The notes below the pieces were generated by a model. It did not search any database. It saw nothing but the letters and a program-made list of their open reading frames with translations, and was not told the DNA's origin. Both the position numbers and the translations under genes were made by a program. Positions 45,666 through 54,384 of a DNA stretch of 64,000 nt are shown one piece after another (within the stretch, counting starts at the first letter, position 1; every line of letters starts with the position of its first letter). The DNA is from Anaerocolumna sp047777345 (GTDB lineage: Bacteria; Bacillota; Clostridia; Lachnospirales; Lachnospiraceae), in contig JBKEEJ010000001.1 of assembly GCA_047777345.1 (NCBI GenBank), positions 186,001-250,000 on the forward strand. Reading direction: 5' to 3'.

Positions 45666-46601
45666 ATGAATTTAAAAGGACGCAGTTTTTTAACACTGAA
45701 AGATTATACACCAGAAGAGATTGAATATTTAATTGATTTGGCTGCCGATTTGAAAGCAAAGAAAAAGCAGGGAATTACGGGTAATCGTTTGAAAGGAAAA
45801 AACATTGCATTAATATTTGAAAAACCTTCCACAAGGACCAGGTGTGCTTTTACGGTAGGTTGTATCGATGAAGGAGGACATCCCGAGTATCTTGGTAAAG
45901 ATGATATTCAGCTGGGACATAAAGAAAGTGTGGAAGATACTGCAAGGGTACTGGGCAGAATGTTTGACGGTATTGAGTTTCGCGGGTTTAAGCAGGAAAC
46001 AGTTGAAAAACTTGCAAAATACAGCGGAGTTCCAGTTTGGAACGGACTGACAGATACGGATCATCCTACCCAGATATTGGCTGATTTTTTAACACTGAAA
46101 GAACAGTTTGGCTATCTTAAAGGACTTCACCTGGTATACACCGGTGACGGGAGAAATAATATGGCCAACAGCCTTATGATTGGGGCTTCAAAAATGGGAC
46201 TTCATTTTACCATATTGGCACCCAAGTCCCTATGGCCGGATGAAGAGTTGGTGGCCCTTTGTCAAAATTATGCCAAAGATTCTCAAGGGACCATTACCAT
46301 AACAGAAGACTTTAGTGCGGTCAAGGGAGCCGATGCCATATATACCGACGTATGGTGTTCCATGGGGGAAGAAAATCTGGCGGCAGAACGGATTGCCTTA
46401 CTAAAGCCGTATCAGGTTAACCAGGAATTTATGAACCTGACAGGTAAGGATACGACTGTTTTATTGCACTGCCTGCCTGCGGTAAAAGGAAATGAAGTGA
46501 CGGAAGATGTGTTTGAAAAGTATGCCGATGTCATTTTTGATGAGGCGGAAAACCGCATGCATACCATAAAAGCCGTAATGGTTGCCACACTGGGAGACTA
46601 A
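45666..46601 (+). CDS. argF: Ornithine carbamoyltransferase
   Basis: OTC condenses ornithine and carbamoyl phosphate to citrulline in arginine synthesis. The carbamoyl-phosphate motif PSTRTR, GHKESVEDTARVL, NGLTDTDHPTQILADFLT (ornithine-type signature) and HCLPA are present. Length 311. ArgR-box-like sites in the promoter favour the anabolic (argF) role; a catabolic arcB role is less likely because no arcA or arcC is adjacent. GGGGAGG precedes the ATG. Confidence 0.93.
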   Translation: MNLKGRSFLTLKDYTPEEIEYLIDLAADLKAKKKQGITGNRLKGKNIALIFEKPSTRTRCAFTVGCIDEGGHPEYLGKDDIQLGHKESVEDTARVLGRMFDGIEFRGFKQETVEKLAKYSGVPVWNGLTDTDHPTQILADFLTLKEQFGYLKGLHLVYTGDGRNNMANSLMIGASKMGLHFTILAPKSLWPDEELVALCQNYAKDSQGTITITEDFSAVKGADAIYTDVWCSMGEENLAAERIALLKPYQVNQEFMNLTGKDTTVLLHCLPAVKGNEVTEDVFEKYADVIFDEAENRMHTIKAVMVATLGD

Positions 46602-46689
46602 GCCGTTATAAACTGTGAAAACTATGGCCCTTTCGTTTATAATTCAGATAAAAAGAAATTAAATAAAATATTAAGTATAATATATTCAT

Positions 46690-46733
46690 TGGCTGTTACA
46701 GATAAGCTTGACTTATGTGACAGCCATTTTTTA
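46690..46733 (+). terminator. Terminator after argF
   Basis: TGGCTGTTACA (46690-46700) pairs with TGTGACAGCCA (46716-46726) with one G-U pair, followed by seven T. Confidence 0.9.
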
Positions 46734-46793
46734 TTATTATAAATAGGAAAAAAGAAAGTTTATGTTCTTAGGATTTTACTTGTAAGTAAGTAG

Positions 46794-46802
46794 TGTTATA
46801 AT
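46794..46802 (+). promoter_or_regulatory. Extended -10 promoter before a small ORF
   Basis: TGT then TATAAT (46797-46802). The predicted transcript start lies about 15 bases before the small ORF at 46826. Confidence 0.45.
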
Positions 46803-46825
46803 AAGTTTTGTGAAAGGACAAATAA

Positions 46826-46915
46826 ATGGAATATAAGCCAGTAGATCCTGTATTCACAGAAAATAATATAAATACAGAGTGTTTTGGGAAAAGAGTTGCT
46901 ATGTATAACGGGTAA
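46826..46915 (+). CDS. Possible 29-residue small protein
   Basis: ATG at 46826 opens a 29-codon frame (MEYKPVDPVFTENN..., ending ...VAMYNG). AAAGGAC lies 8 bases upstream and an extended -10 promoter 24 bases upstream, so the transcript, ribosome binding site and start are well arranged. It contains one cysteine and no membrane helix. I do not recognise it. GGATAA/TTATCC (46935-46940/46957-46962) downstream is a weak hairpin. Coding potential cannot be proven from one sequence. Confidence 0.4.
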   Translation: MEYKPVDPVFTENNINTECFGKRVAMYNG

Positions 46916-47081
46916 AGTAAATATTTCGCAAAACGGATAATTGTGACTTGAATTCTTTATCCTTTCCATATATGATAAAATTGTATATTGTAGTTTTCTG
47001 TTGAAATCCATGGCAGAATACCATACGATTCAATAAAGGGGATATGGGGAATAAAGGTAAATTTTTTTAGGAGGAAATATT

Positions 47082-47420
47082 ATGTATTCAGATAGAGTGG
47101 TTTTATGTGCCAGCAGTGCATATGAACATAAATATTATTTCAACGAAGATTTTAATGCTCTTCCGGAAAAGGTGAAGGAAGAACTTAAAATAATGTGTGT
47201 CTTATATACGGAAGACGTAGGTGGTATTTTGACTTTGGAGTTTGATGATAAGGGGAACCTTTTGTTTAATGTAACCAGTAAAGAAGGAGACCTTTTATTT
47301 GATGAAATCGGCAGCGACTTAAAAATAAAGGATATCCGCCGAAAAAAGGCTGAACTGCTGGAATCTTTGGAGCTTTTTTACCGCGTGTTTTTTCTGGGTG
47401 AGGATCTGAATACGAAATAA
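47082..47420 (+). CDS. DUF6145-like small protein
   Basis: A 112-residue acidic cytosolic protein. It contains YEHKYYFNEDFNALPE, the CVLYTEDVGGI strand and a C-terminal helix KKAELLESLELFYRVFFLG. From memory this corresponds to DUF6145, restricted to Lachnospiraceae-type clostridia. The function is unknown. AGGAGG lies upstream of the ATG. It precedes coaX and dusB in the same direction with 54 bases to coaX and no clear terminator between. Confidence 0.75.
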   Translation: MYSDRVVLCASSAYEHKYYFNEDFNALPEKVKEELKIMCVLYTEDVGGILTLEFDDKGNLLFNVTSKEGDLLFDEIGSDLKIKDIRRKKAELLESLELFYRVFFLGEDLNTK

Positions 47421-47474
47421 GTACAATAAGGGTCAATTCTCTGTAAAAATAAAGATTAGGAAGGATCTGTTATT

Positions 47475-48248
47475 ATGCTGCTTGCAATAGATGTTGGTAA
47501 TACCAATATAACAATGGGAGTATTTAAAGGAGACCAGCTCATTACCAATTTTCGCATGACTACCAAAATGCCCAGGACCTCCGATGAATACGGTATTACC
47601 ATTTGTAGTTTATTAAATAACCGGAATGTGAAAGTCGGAGACATTGAAGCAGTTATTATAGCAAGTGTTGTTCCCGGTATTATGCATTCTTTTAAAAACA
47701 GTATTATGAAGTATCTGAATATTAAGCCGCTAGAAGTCGGTGCCGGTACCAAAACCGGTATAAAGATGGTGACTGCCAATCCGAAAGAAATTGGTGCGGA
47801 CCGGGTGGTTGATGCCGCCGCCGCTTATGATATTTATGGCGGTCCCGTAATTGTGATTGATTTTGGTACGGCTACCACTTATGATTTGATTTCGGAAGAC
47901 GGATCTTTTCTGGCAGGCATTACAAGTCCGGGTATCCGGATTTCTGCCGATGCTTTGTGGAAGGAAACTGCAAAACTGCCTGAAATTGAAATAAAGAAGC
48001 CCGCATCCATTTTGGCGAAAGATACCATATCCAGTATGCAGGCAGGGCTGGTATACGGCTTCATTGGGCAGACCGAGTATATTGTAAATAAGATGAAAGA
48101 GGAATCCGGCTATTCGAATATTAAGGTAATAGCAACCGGAGGACTGGGAAAAATTATTGCAGACTCAACTGATGTCATACAGGTATATGATCCCACTTTA
48201 ACTTTAAAGGGATTGAGAATTGTTTACAACAAATGGAAAGGTAAATAG
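47475..48248 (+). CDS. coaX: Type III pantothenate kinase
   Basis: CoaX phosphorylates pantothenate in coenzyme A synthesis. The ASKHA-fold motifs are MLLAIDVGNTNITMGVF (phosphate 1), GADRVVDAAAAY, DFGTATTYDLIS (with the catalytic Asp) and VIATGGLG near the end. Length 257 is typical. AGGAAGGA lies upstream. dusB follows after 19 bases, so coaX-dusB is probably one operon. Confidence 0.95.
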   Translation: MLLAIDVGNTNITMGVFKGDQLITNFRMTTKMPRTSDEYGITICSLLNNRNVKVGDIEAVIIASVVPGIMHSFKNSIMKYLNIKPLEVGAGTKTGIKMVTANPKEIGADRVVDAAAAYDIYGGPVIVIDFGTATTYDLISEDGSFLAGITSPGIRISADALWKETAKLPEIEIKKPASILAKDTISSMQAGLVYGFIGQTEYIVNKMKEESGYSNIKVIATGGLGKIIADSTDVIQVYDPTLTLKGLRIVYNKWKGK

Positions 48249-48267
48249 ACATAAAAGGAGCACTTAA

Positions 48268-49251
48268 ATGGGTTTTAAAATAGGAAATATTGAGATACAA
48301 GGTAATCTGGTACTTGGTCCCATGGCAGGTGTAACAGACCTGCCATTTCGTCTTCTGTGCAAAGAACAGGGAGCGGATTTAATTTATACGGAAATGGTCA
48401 GTGCAAAAGGAATTCACTATAATAATAAAAATACGCAAGATCTTCTTGTGGTGGAAGAGAAAGAACGTCCGGTAGCTCTGCAGCTGTTTGGCTCCGACCC
48501 TTATATTATGAGTGAAACCGCAAAACGGATTGAACATCGTAATTTTGATATTCTGGATATTAATATGGGGTGTCCTGTGCCTAAAGTGGTAAATAATAAC
48601 GAAGGTTCCGCATTAATGAAGGACCCTAAGTTGGTAGGACAAATTGTGGGTAAAATCAGCTCCGCCATAAAAAAGCCTGTAACGGTAAAGATACGCAAGG
48701 GATTTACCGAATCCACCGTCAACGCGGTGGAAATAGCAAAAATTGCGGAAGCAAACGGGGCGGCGGCAATTGCGGTGCATGGAAGGACCAGGGAACAATA
48801 TTACAGCGGAAATGCGGACTGGAATATAATACGGGCCGTAAAAGAAGCTGTTAAGATACCGGTTATCGGTAACGGTGATATCTTTACCCCGGAGGATGCT
48901 GCTCGTATGTTAAAGGAAACCGGAGTAGACGCAGTTATGATAGCAAGAGGGGCCAGGGGAAACCCCTGGATATTCCGGCAGATAAAAGATTATCTGGAAA
49001 AGGGAAAAAAGACAGCGAAACCCTCGGCCCAGGAAGTAGTGGAAATGATACTTCGACATGCCAGATTATCCATTGAATTTAAAGGGGAATATATCGGTAT
49101 CAGGGAAATGAGAAAACATGTGGCCTGGTATACAACAGGTTATCCTATGGCAGCCAGGTTAAGACAGCGGGTAAACGAAGTAGAAAGTTACAATGAGCTT
49201 AAGCATCTTCTGGAAGATTATTTGTATTCTTTGACGAAAGAAGTACTTTAA
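48268..49251 (+). CDS. dusB: tRNA-dihydrouridine synthase DusB
   Basis: An FMN-dependent TIM-barrel enzyme reducing uridines in tRNA. LGPMAGVTDLPFR, YTEMVSAKGI, the catalytic cysteine Cys102 in NMGCPVPKV, KIRKGF, AIAVHGRTREQYYSG and VIGNGDIFTPEDA are all present. Length 327. The DusB subfamily is favoured over DusA/C by overall sequence. AAAGGAG precedes the ATG. Confidence 0.94.
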   Translation: MGFKIGNIEIQGNLVLGPMAGVTDLPFRLLCKEQGADLIYTEMVSAKGIHYNNKNTQDLLVVEEKERPVALQLFGSDPYIMSETAKRIEHRNFDILDINMGCPVPKVVNNNEGSALMKDPKLVGQIVGKISSAIKKPVTVKIRKGFTESTVNAVEIAKIAEANGAAAIAVHGRTREQYYSGNADWNIIRAVKEAVKIPVIGNGDIFTPEDAARMLKETGVDAVMIARGARGNPWIFRQIKDYLEKGKKTAKPSAQEVVEMILRHARLSIEFKGEYIGIREMRKHVAWYTTGYPMAARLRQRVNEVESYNELKHLLEDYLYSLTKEVL

Positions 49252-49273
49252 AAGTATTTCCAATTTAGTTTCA

Positions 49274-49301
49274 TTGACTAATTATAGTAATCAGATATAA
49301 T
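49274..49301 (+). promoter_or_regulatory. Promoter of the YvyF-like gene
   Basis: TTGACT (49274-49279), a 16-base spacer and TATAAT (49296-49301). Confidence 0.65.
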
Positions 49302-49346
49302 ATAAATGAACAAAGGTTAACAAAAATTTGTTAAGGAGGGTGGGCT

Positions 49347-49826
49347 ATGAGAAATACATATAAAGTTGTTGATTCCAAGCTTACTGAAAAAGGGAAAATT
49401 GGCGAAGCCAAAGTTTGCGTACGTTGTAAAAGAATGTTCACTTATTTGGGATATGGGCATTTTTACTGCCCGGCGTGCAAAATAGCTGACGATGAAGATT
49501 TTAAGAAAGTAAGGGATTATATTTTTGACCACGGTACGGCTTCCGCCGTGGAAGTTTCAGAAAACACAGGAGTCCGCCTGGAAAATATTCATCAGTATTT
49601 AAGGGAAGGAAGACTGGAAATTCCGGAGAATTCCCCTATATTTATAAAATGTGAAATGTGTTCTACGGATATCAGATCCGGAAGGCTTTGTCCGGACTGT
49701 GCATCCAAGTTAAACAGTGCCATGAGAAAACAATTGAATTTTGATGATGAACAAATTGGCCCGGTACCTAAAAAATTACAAGGTAAAATGCGTTTTATAA
49801 CAAATGAAAATAAACAATGGATGTAA
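49347..49826 (+). CDS. YvyF/TIGR03826-like flagellar-operon protein with zinc ribbons
   Basis: A 159-residue protein with two zinc-ribbon-like Cys4 clusters (Cys24, 27, 41, 44 and Cys102, 105, 115, 118) flanking a MerR-like helix-turn-helix segment (AVEVSENTGVRLENIHQYL). This layout matches YvyF/TIGR03826 proteins, found in flagellar operons, but no flagellar gene is nearby. It may be a small regulator. AAGGAGG precedes the ATG. Confidence 0.8.
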   Translation: MRNTYKVVDSKLTEKGKIGEAKVCVRCKRMFTYLGYGHFYCPACKIADDEDFKKVRDYIFDHGTASAVEVSENTGVRLENIHQYLREGRLEIPENSPIFIKCEMCSTDIRSGRLCPDCASKLNSAMRKQLNFDDEQIGPVPKKLQGKMRFITNENKQWM

Positions 49827-49884
49827 TAAAAATCTTCTTAAGTTCAACAATATTAACAAAAAATGAATATTTTCTTGAAAACAG

Positions 49885-49913
49885 TTGATTTTTATAAATT
49901 TTAAGAGTAAGAT
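49885..49913 (+). promoter_or_regulatory. Promoter of asd
   Basis: TTGATT (49885-49890), a 17-base spacer and TAAGAT (49908-49913). Transcription would start near 49920, just before the hairpin. Confidence 0.5.
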
Positions 49914-49939
49914 ATACCCACAGCAAAGACAAATGTACG

Positions 49940-49990
49940 CGCTACAAAGACAAAAAGGAAAAAATGTAGCGGATTTTTTTGGGCTGCGTA
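49940..49990 (+). terminator. Intrinsic terminator in the asd leader
   Basis: CGCTACA (49940-49946) pairs with TGTAGCG (49975-49981), followed by GATTTTTTT. If the promoter at 49885 is real, this is an attenuator-like hairpin only 20 bases into the asd leader; otherwise it ends the YvyF-like gene transcript. Confidence 0.7.
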
Positions 49991-50019
49991 TATTATAAAT
50001 AATCATTCGGGAGGTTAGT

Positions 50020-51102
50020 ATGAGAAAAATTAAAGTTGGTATATTAGGTGGTACAGGAATGGTCGGTCAGCGGTTTATTGCATTGCTTGAGAATCATCCC
50101 TGGTTTGAGGTGACAGCCATTGCTGCCAGCCCTAGGAGTGCCGGAAAGACTTACGAAGAAGCTGTGGGAGACAGATGGAAAATGACTTCTCCTATGCCGG
50201 AAGCAGTAAAAAAGATGGTTGTTAAGAATGTTAATGAAGTGGATGAAGTAAGTAAAGAAGTAGACTTTGTATTCAGTGCCGTAGATATGACAAAAGATGA
50301 AATTAAGGCGATTGAAGAAGCTTATGCAAAAGCGGAAACACCTGTTGTATCCAACAACAGTGCTCATAGATGGACGCCCGATGTCCCAATGGTAATACCG
50401 GAATTAAATCCGGAGCACTTAGAAGCTATTTCCTGGCAGAAAAAGCGTCTGGGAACCAAGAGAGGATTTATTGTTGTAAAGCCTAACTGTTCCATACAAA
50501 GCTATACGCCGGCTCTTTATGCTTTAAAGGATTTTGGCCCTAAGATTGTGGTAGCTACGACTTACCAGGCTATTTCAGGCGCCGGTAAGACTTTTAAAGA
50601 CTGGCCGGAAATGATAGACAATGTTATTCCCTTTATAAGTGGAGAGGAAGAAAAAAGCGAACAGGAACCTTTAAAAATTTTTGGTAAAGTCGAGAACGGG
50701 CAAATTGTAAAGGCAAGTGCCCCCCTTATTACAACCCAGTGTATTCGGATACCGGTATCGGATGGCCATACTGCGGCTGTATTTGTAAGCTTTGAGAAAA
50801 AACCTTCCAAAGAGGAAATTTTAAAGGCGTGGAAAGAATTTAAAGGATTGCCTCAGGAATTAAATCTTCCCAGCGCGCCAAAGCAATTTATTCATTACTT
50901 TGAAGAGGATAACCGCCCTCAGACAAAACTTGACCGGGATAATGAAAACGGAATGAGCATTTCCATCGGAAGACTCCGTGAGGATACGGTTTATGATTAT
51001 AAATTCGTTGGATTGTCCCACAATACCCTGCGAGGCGCAGCCGGCGGAGGTGTGCTTATTGCGGAATTGTTGAAAGCCCAGGGCTATATAACAGCGAAAT
51101 AA
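50020..51102 (+). CDS. asd: Aspartate-semialdehyde dehydrogenase, archaeal/fungal-type
   Basis: Asd makes aspartate semialdehyde for lysine, threonine and methionine, and for diaminopimelate in the cell wall. The NADP loop GILGGTGMVGQRFI, the catalytic cysteine Cys157 in PNCSIQ, TYQAISGAGK and SDGHTAAVF (catalytic His) are visible. At 360 residues with PNCSIQ, rather than PNCSTI, it belongs to the archaeal/fungal-like branch that many clostridia carry. The leader has a candidate attenuator. CGGGAGG precedes the ATG. Confidence 0.93.
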   Translation: MRKIKVGILGGTGMVGQRFIALLENHPWFEVTAIAASPRSAGKTYEEAVGDRWKMTSPMPEAVKKMVVKNVNEVDEVSKEVDFVFSAVDMTKDEIKAIEEAYAKAETPVVSNNSAHRWTPDVPMVIPELNPEHLEAISWQKKRLGTKRGFIVVKPNCSIQSYTPALYALKDFGPKIVVATTYQAISGAGKTFKDWPEMIDNVIPFISGEEEKSEQEPLKIFGKVENGQIVKASAPLITTQCIRIPVSDGHTAAVFVSFEKKPSKEEILKAWKEFKGLPQELNLPSAPKQFIHYFEEDNRPQTKLDRDNENGMSISIGRLREDTVYDYKFVGLSHNTLRGAAGGGVLIAELLKAQGYITAK

Positions 51103-51157
51103 TCCAGGTATAACATTTATAATATTACAAACAGACAATATTCCATATAATAGACCC

Positions 51158-51205
51158 AAAAAACCCCGTTAAGTAAGTATAAAAGATTACTTTACGGGGT
51201 TTTTA
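51158..51205. terminator. Bidirectional terminator after asd
   Basis: AAAACCCCGT-AAGTAA pairs with TTACTTTACGGGGTTTTT (51187-51204). A and T tracts on either side make it work for asd and for the convergent minus-strand gene. Confidence 0.9.
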
Positions 51206-51256
51206 AAAGATTGGTTTTCATTTGACCGGTACGAAAGGATTTCTTTAAAGTACGGA

Positions 51257-51985
51257 TTACTTCATATCTAACAGGTATCTGATTAATTCCACACCATTTT
51301 GTTTGTACTTTGAATTAACTACGATACCAAGTATGGGTCTGTCCGTCATTTCCCCCTGTTCACTGTAAATTTTCGATTTGTCCATATAGATACCGTAAGC
51401 GCCGGAGTCAGAATCTTCATTGGTAGTGGAATAGTATATGGAGTCGGTAAGATCAGTTAATAAATCCGTTGGCAGTTCATCTGAAAGCTTACTGAAATAC
51501 CCGTTTTTGGCGTAATTTGCAAAAACAGATTCCGGAGCAATTAACACATCGACCTGACCGGCATAAAGAAAGGCAGTTAATTTCTCTTGGGAAGACATGG
51601 TATATTCTGACGCGGTGCTATCGTTTCCAAAATAAAAGGAAGTATCGAATACAATATTCTGTTTTTCCGAATCAATACCAAGTTTATTGCCAAAATCATT
51701 TTCCAAATCAGACACGGTTTCCGTATCCAGACCGGAATTAATCATGGCGGCATATAATACAGTTTCCGGTTTTGGTGATACGACACTGTATATAAAATAA
51801 ACGACTAAAGCTATGACGACAATGGAAACGATAACTTTTGTACGGTAATAATTATTAAAATAAGCTACCTTTTCTTTAAAGGTCATTTCGCTTAATTTTT
51901 CTTTTTCTGTCTGTTCTTTTCGGGGTTTATATATTTCGGCGTTATCGTCAAGAACAGTATTTTCCAACTTGCTTTTATCGATCAC
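51257..51985 (-). CDS. Membrane-anchored extracytoplasmic protein, function unknown
   Basis: 242 residues. A charged cytosolic tail (1-48) is followed by one membrane helix (about 50-69, VIVSIVVIALVVYFIYSVV), then an extracytoplasmic domain with TVLYAAMINSGLDTETVSDLENDF, AFLYAGQVDVLIAPESVFANYA and a C-terminal GIVVNSKYK. The second half reads like a periplasmic-binding-protein-like fold, but this is only a visual impression. I do not recognise the family. Terminators isolate it from asd and from the next gene on the same strand. Confidence 0.75.
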   Translation of the reverse strand: MIDKSKLENTVLDDNAEIYKPRKEQTEKEKLSEMTFKEKVAYFNNYYRTKVIVSIVVIALVVYFIYSVVSPKPETVLYAAMINSGLDTETVSDLENDFGNKLGIDSEKQNIVFDTSFYFGNDSTASEYTMSSQEKLTAFLYAGQVDVLIAPESVFANYAKNGYFSKLSDELPTDLLTDLTDSIYYSTTNEDSDSGAYGIYMDKSKIYSEQGEMTDRPILGIVVNSKYKQNGVELIRYLLDMK

Positions 51986-52093
51986 AAGGAATCCCTCTTT
52001 TCATAATTTATTTCCCTGATAGCATAGAACTAGTTTATCATAATCCAAAATCAAAAAAAAGAAATTAATTCTTAAATATTCATAAAAAAAGCC

Positions 52094-52155
52094 GTGGCGT
52101 AAAATTCTTACTTTATCAGTTATATCCCGGACTGAAAATGAGAATTTTACGCCAC
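52094..52155. terminator. Terminator of the 583-residue membrane protein gene
   Basis: GTGGCGTAAAATTCT (52094-52108) pairs perfectly with AGAATTTTACGCCAC (52141-52155), and the inner TCAGT pairs with ACTGA. Seven T follow on the minus strand. Confidence 0.9.
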
Positions 52156-52188
52156 TTTTCATTTTGGTTGATCTTTGCAGTTTTTTAA

Positions 52189-53931
52189 TTAGGAGGGAAG
52201 GACAGAAAGCAAAGCATTTAATAAACTGCTTAAATCCAGGCCTGTGATTTCTTCCACATGGGAAATGAGGCCTTCAAAATCTGCTGTTTGCATATAGGAA
52301 TAAATATCTTCTCCTCCGTCAATGATTTGACCATCTGAGGGTGGAAGTTCAAAATTGGTATATGTGCCCTTTGTTCTACTGATTTCAACGGAGGCCGCAT
52401 CTATTCCTCCATATAAAAACTGCAGTTTTGCATTTGTCTGATTTTCTTCATATTTACAGTCAAGGACAAGGCTAGCGCCCATTAGCAGGTCGGAAGTAAC
52501 TGTGAACTTACCGTTTATCTGGCCATTTTTTGTTATATTTACGTCCTCTAAACCTATCTTTATGGAAGAAGTGGAATAATCATTATAAGTATCATCGAAA
52601 CGTAAAATTTCTAAAACAGAATTACCGGTAAAGCCTTTTAATGAGACTGAGCCGTCCGTATCCAATTCCAAAGTATTCCGGCCATCTTGTTTTTCCCAGA
52701 TTTTAATCCCATGTTTTTTTCCTTTTTTCAGATGAAAGTAACCGAAACCGGAAGCCTGGTCATCGAAAGATAAGCTTTCCTGGTTGGTAAATTCGCGACC
52801 GATAATTTCTCCTGTTTTATCTACGTAAACACGCATATATATAAAATCAGAATTATCGAAACCTAAATTGCCGTTATTTAATTTTGCAAATGCGTTGTCA
52901 ATGAAGGAAGCGTATTCGTCATCCGTCGCACATAATCCCAAAGAAATAAAGAGGCTTTTTAACGCTTCGTCATTCCTGGCAGTATTCAGTATTTCCTTCA
53001 CTGTGTTAACGAAATCATCCTGCTCAAACTTAGCGGTCAGCATATTATAACTGCCGGATATGTCAGATGTGGAAAGTTTTACATCTTTATCAAGGACCAT
53101 ATTATTGACATTAGCCACGAAAATATCCCCATATTTTTTCAGCAAAGCGTTAAGGGCCTCCGATGAGGGTGCCTTGTTTGTGAGAAAATTATTTATTTCT
53201 TTTGCAAAGTTACCGTAATTGCCGTCTGCATCAGACATAATATCATTCAGGGAATAATGTATGTAGGAAGTACTTAGTTCAGGTACTTTAGCATATAAAT
53301 CCTCGGTTTCTGAATTTATTAAAATATCCAGGTTAAAAAGGGATTGCTCATTATAGAACAAACCGACAGACGCTTTCCCTGCATTTTTTTTCGACAAAGT
53401 TGAGATTTTAGCTTCTACAGACTGAAAATCATTTAATCCAATTAGGCTGGCAAACTGGGAATTAACTGTTAACTTGACATTGGTATTTAACGCCAAACCA
53501 GATTCTGACCGTTTCTTATAAGAATCAATATACTGACTGTAGATATCCGTAAAAGAATCGATTGTTTTATTCAAAGATTTTTTTTCAATATCAGTATAGT
53601 ATTTGAAAGGACTTTTTGTCATTAATGCAATAGTATTGGCAATGGTTTTCCAATTAGCCAAAGCGTAGACGGAACCGGATAAAAGAACCAAAATTGCGGC
53701 TGCCAGTGCAATAATGGACCAAATGGGCATTTTATGAGATTTTTGACCTTGCTCAGTTGTAAAGCTGGTTTCCTCCGGTGCCTCCTTAGAAAATCCGCCG
53801 GTTATCAGGGGCTCGTTTTCCTGCTTTTCAAAATCCTGATTTTTGGAATCTTTAAATTCTGTTACATCTTTATTATCTGACTCAAACGAAGTATTATTTA
53901 ACTCATTTTCGTCGTTTTGCTTATTGTTCAT
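52189..53931 (-). CDS. Large membrane-anchored protein, function unknown
   Basis: About 580 residues. An acidic low-complexity cytosolic tail (1-70) is followed by one membrane helix (about 73-93, WSIIALAAAILVLLSGSVYAL) and a large extracellular region. That region has repeated beta-rich segments (e.g. ALNTNVKLTVNSQFASLIG and SIKIGLEDVNITKNGQINGK) reminiscent of DUF6583-type proteins of Lachnospiraceae, but I cannot confirm the family. ATG 53931 is preferred over the GTG at 53940; GAGG lies about 11 bases upstream. It is divergent from the cellobiose phosphorylase gene. Confidence 0.75.
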   Translation of the reverse strand: MNNKQNDENELNNTSFESDNKDVTEFKDSKNQDFEKQENEPLITGGFSKEAPEETSFTTEQGQKSHKMPIWSIIALAAAILVLLSGSVYALANWKTIANTIALMTKSPFKYYTDIEKKSLNKTIDSFTDIYSQYIDSYKKRSESGLALNTNVKLTVNSQFASLIGLNDFQSVEAKISTLSKKNAGKASVGLFYNEQSLFNLDILINSETEDLYAKVPELSTSYIHYSLNDIMSDADGNYGNFAKEINNFLTNKAPSSEALNALLKKYGDIFVANVNNMVLDKDVKLSTSDISGSYNMLTAKFEQDDFVNTVKEILNTARNDEALKSLFISLGLCATDDEYASFIDNAFAKLNNGNLGFDNSDFIYMRVYVDKTGEIIGREFTNQESLSFDDQASGFGYFHLKKGKKHGIKIWEKQDGRNTLELDTDGSVSLKGFTGNSVLEILRFDDTYNDYSTSSIKIGLEDVNITKNGQINGKFTVTSDLLMGASLVLDCKYEENQTNAKLQFLYGGIDAASVEISRTKGTYTNFELPPSDGQIIDGGEDIYSYMQTADFEGLISHVEEITGLDLSSLLNALLSVLPS

Positions 53932-54121
53932 AACTCCCACATCCTCTCATTTTAATATGAATCATTTTCCTTTCTTAGAAAACATGCTGTAAGTCATAAA
54001 AACAGAGGCGATAAACTGTAGACAAGAATATAACTCATTATACAAAAATCCTATCAGAAGGACATAGTAAAGTCAATTGGAATTTTTTAGGCGAAATAAA
54101 AAGACCATAATATACAGTAAA

Positions 54122-54140
54122 TTTTCGAAAGTTTCGAAAA
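54122..54140. promoter_or_regulatory. Perfect palindromic operator candidate
   Basis: TTTTCGAAAGTTTCGAAAA is an exact inverted repeat around a single central base. CG-centred palindromes of this size are typical of LacI-family regulators of sugar genes. It lies about 95 bases upstream of the predicted transcript start of the phosphorylase gene, or could control the divergent gene. Confidence 0.55.
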
Positions 54141-54189
54141 ACCTGTAATTCTTACAAGTAATAGTGTAAATTTTTGTTTATAATACTAG

Positions 54190-54218
54190 TTGAAATAAAG
54201 CTGAACATATAATATAAT
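54190..54218 (+). promoter_or_regulatory. Promoter of the cellobiose phosphorylase gene
   Basis: TTGAAA (54190-54195), a 17-base spacer and TATAAT (54213-54218). Confidence 0.7.
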
Positions 54219-54384
54219 AATGCCGTAGAACAGACTTTTACATGGCATTGCAGTGATTTATAAGATTTGCGATTGCAGAAATTGATAAAATCAAAAAATA
54301 AATATTTTTAAATCTACGAAAATTTTAGTAAATTAAAGATAGAGCCAGGCCCACTGACTATATCTGTAGAAAAGGAGAATATGT

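Larger units (their letters stand above)
53941..54384. other. Divergent intergenic region before cellobiose phosphorylase
   Basis: It holds the 19-base palindrome at 54122-54140 and the promoter at 54190-54218. TATAAT also occurs at 54179-54184 without a good -35. No ORF is seen. Confidence 0.6.
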
